Below are positions 63,391 to 64,000 of a DNA stretch of 64,000 nucleotides, in pieces. A program made the position numbers and the translations under genes. How positions within the stretch are numbered: the stretch's first letter is position 1; every line of letters starts with the position of its first letter. The notes under the pieces are model-generated. The model saw only the letters and a program-made list of their open reading frames with translations. It was not told the DNA's origin and did not search any database. Location of the stretch: positions 46,218-110,217 of the forward strand of contig NZ_BPQP01000001.1 of assembly GCF_022179305.1 (NCBI RefSeq), written 5' to 3'. This DNA comes from Methylobacterium iners. Lineage in GTDB: Bacteria > Pseudomonadota > Alphaproteobacteria > Rhizobiales > Beijerinckiaceae.

Positions 63391-63417
63391 TCTCCATGTC
63401 TCGCTCTCGCCGCCGCG

Positions 63418-64000
63418 TCAGTGCGCGATGACCGTCGCGCCCTCGTCCTCGCCGATCACCGGACGGGCGGGCTGGGGCAGGGGCTCCTCCCACTCGATCG
63501 GCTCCGGTACGCGGACCAGCGCGTGCTGCAGCACCTGGTCCATGCGCGAGACCGGTATGATCTCCAGCCCGTTCTTCACGCTGTCGGGCACCTCGGCGAT
63601 GTCCTTGGCGTTCTCCTCCGGGATCAGCACCGTCTTGATGCCGCCCCGTAGCGCCGCCAGCAGCTTCTCCTTGAGGCCGCCGATCGGCAGGACGCGGCCG
63701 CGCAGGGTCACCTCGCCGGTCATCGCCACGTCGCGACGGACGGGAATGCCCGTCAGCGTCGAGATGATGGCGGTGGCCATGCCGATGCCGGCGGACGGCC
63801 CGTCCTTCGGGGTCGCCCCCTCGGGAACGTGGACGTGGATGTCCCGGCGCTCGAACAGCGGCGGCTCGATGCCGAAATCGATGGCCCTCGAGCGGACGTA
63901 GCTTGCGGCCGCCGAGATCGACTCCTTCATCACGTCGCGCAGGTTGCCCGTGACCGTCATCTTGCCCTTGCCGGGCATCATGACGCCTTCGATCGTCAGC
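63418..64000 (-). CDS. lon: Lon protease, C-terminal part (cut by window end)
   Basis: The frame is open to the right edge. The proteolytic domain is visible with the catalytic Ser in [11 protein letters not shown] and the Lys in [11 protein letters not shown], plus [16 protein letters not shown] and [18 protein letters not shown]. Lon is the ATP-dependent protease that removes damaged and regulatory proteins. Only about the last 193 residues are in the window; the ATPase part lies beyond. lon close to tRNA-Val is usual in this bacterial group. Confidence 0.95.
   Translation of the reverse strand, partial: LTIEGVMMPGKGKMTVTGNLRDVMKESISAAASYVRSRAIDFGIEPPLFERRDIHVHVPEGATPKDGPSAGIGMATAIISTLTGIPVRRDVAMTGEVTLRGRVLPIGGLKEKLLAALRGGIKTVLIPEENAKDIAEVPDSVKNGLEIIPVSRMDQVLQHALVRVPEPIEWEEPLPQPARPVIGEDEGATVIAH

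Noticed and set aside
1-64000. CRISPR array
   Set aside because: No regularly spaced identical repeats of 24-40 bases were found; the iterons and the TTGA motifs are too few and irregularly spaced.

Overview
The window is about 70% GC and reads as an alphaproteobacterial chromosome, most likely Methylobacterium/Methylorubrum. The flanking host genes are pntA/pntB, recJ, tRNA-Asp, tRNA-Val and lon, and the small hypothetical proteins are of the kind seen in that group. Positions 1-5390 and 63287-64000 are host backbone. Almost everything between is mobile DNA inserted at tRNA-Val(TAC).

Positions 5503-8548 hold a scar. There is a degraded 3' fragment of tRNA-Val, a broken IS630-type transposase, an intact motA-motB stator pair, and a second IS630 fragment. 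Positions 8548-63256 are a temperate prophage of about 54.7 kb. It is bounded by a 45-bp direct repeat (attL 8548-8592, attR 63212-63256) that equals the 3' part of tRNA-Val up to the anticodon loop. The intact tRNA is at the right end and the tyrosine integrase at the left end.

Prophage layout: (a) 8712-19007, a leftward early operon of tightly overlapping genes. From promoter to end it has small unknowns, an ERF annealing protein, an HNH-like protein, a YqaJ exonuclease, HTH and zinc-finger proteins, an ASCH protein, a DUF5131 protein, a Xis-like protein and integrase. (b) 19044-20127, the immunity region: a leftward repressor and a rightward Cro-like protein, with three related palindromic operators over the early promoters. 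(c) 20127-31163, rightward early and middle genes: Gp49-like, GapR-like and MT-A70 methyltransferase genes, a replication gene with internal iterons, a serine recombinase, a Tad2-like anti-Thoeris candidate, and a run of tiny overlapping membrane-peptide genes. (d) 31167-56402, packaging and virion genes of a podovirus: terS, a cassette of exposed virion proteins including a nucleoside-hydrolase-like/LamG protein, terL, portal, scaffold, capsid, tail tube proteins, beta-helix spike, and internal or ejection proteins with a lytic transglycosylase motif. (e) 56402-59312, an accessory (moron) region: an exported low-GC protein, then a self-contained module with an RHH repressor and divergent overlapping promoters driving a Tat-signal protein, an unknown protein and a stand-alone IS110 C-terminal domain. 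(f) 59601-62424, tail fibre and lysis: holin-like, GH24 endolysin with N-terminal anchor, nested i-/o-spanins. (g) 62472-63116, beside attR, a protein joining an integrase-like N-terminal segment to a GIY-YIG nuclease domain.

The prophage looks intact: every module needed for lysogeny, replication, packaging, virion assembly and lysis is present without visible frameshifts. The least expected items are the GIY-YIG chimera at attR, the iteron origin inside the replication gene, a cloverleaf-like RNA upstream of the capsid gene, a four-copy intergenic motif, the RHH-controlled module, and the nucleoside-hydrolase-like virion protein. All functions are inferred from reading the sequence; no database search was run.
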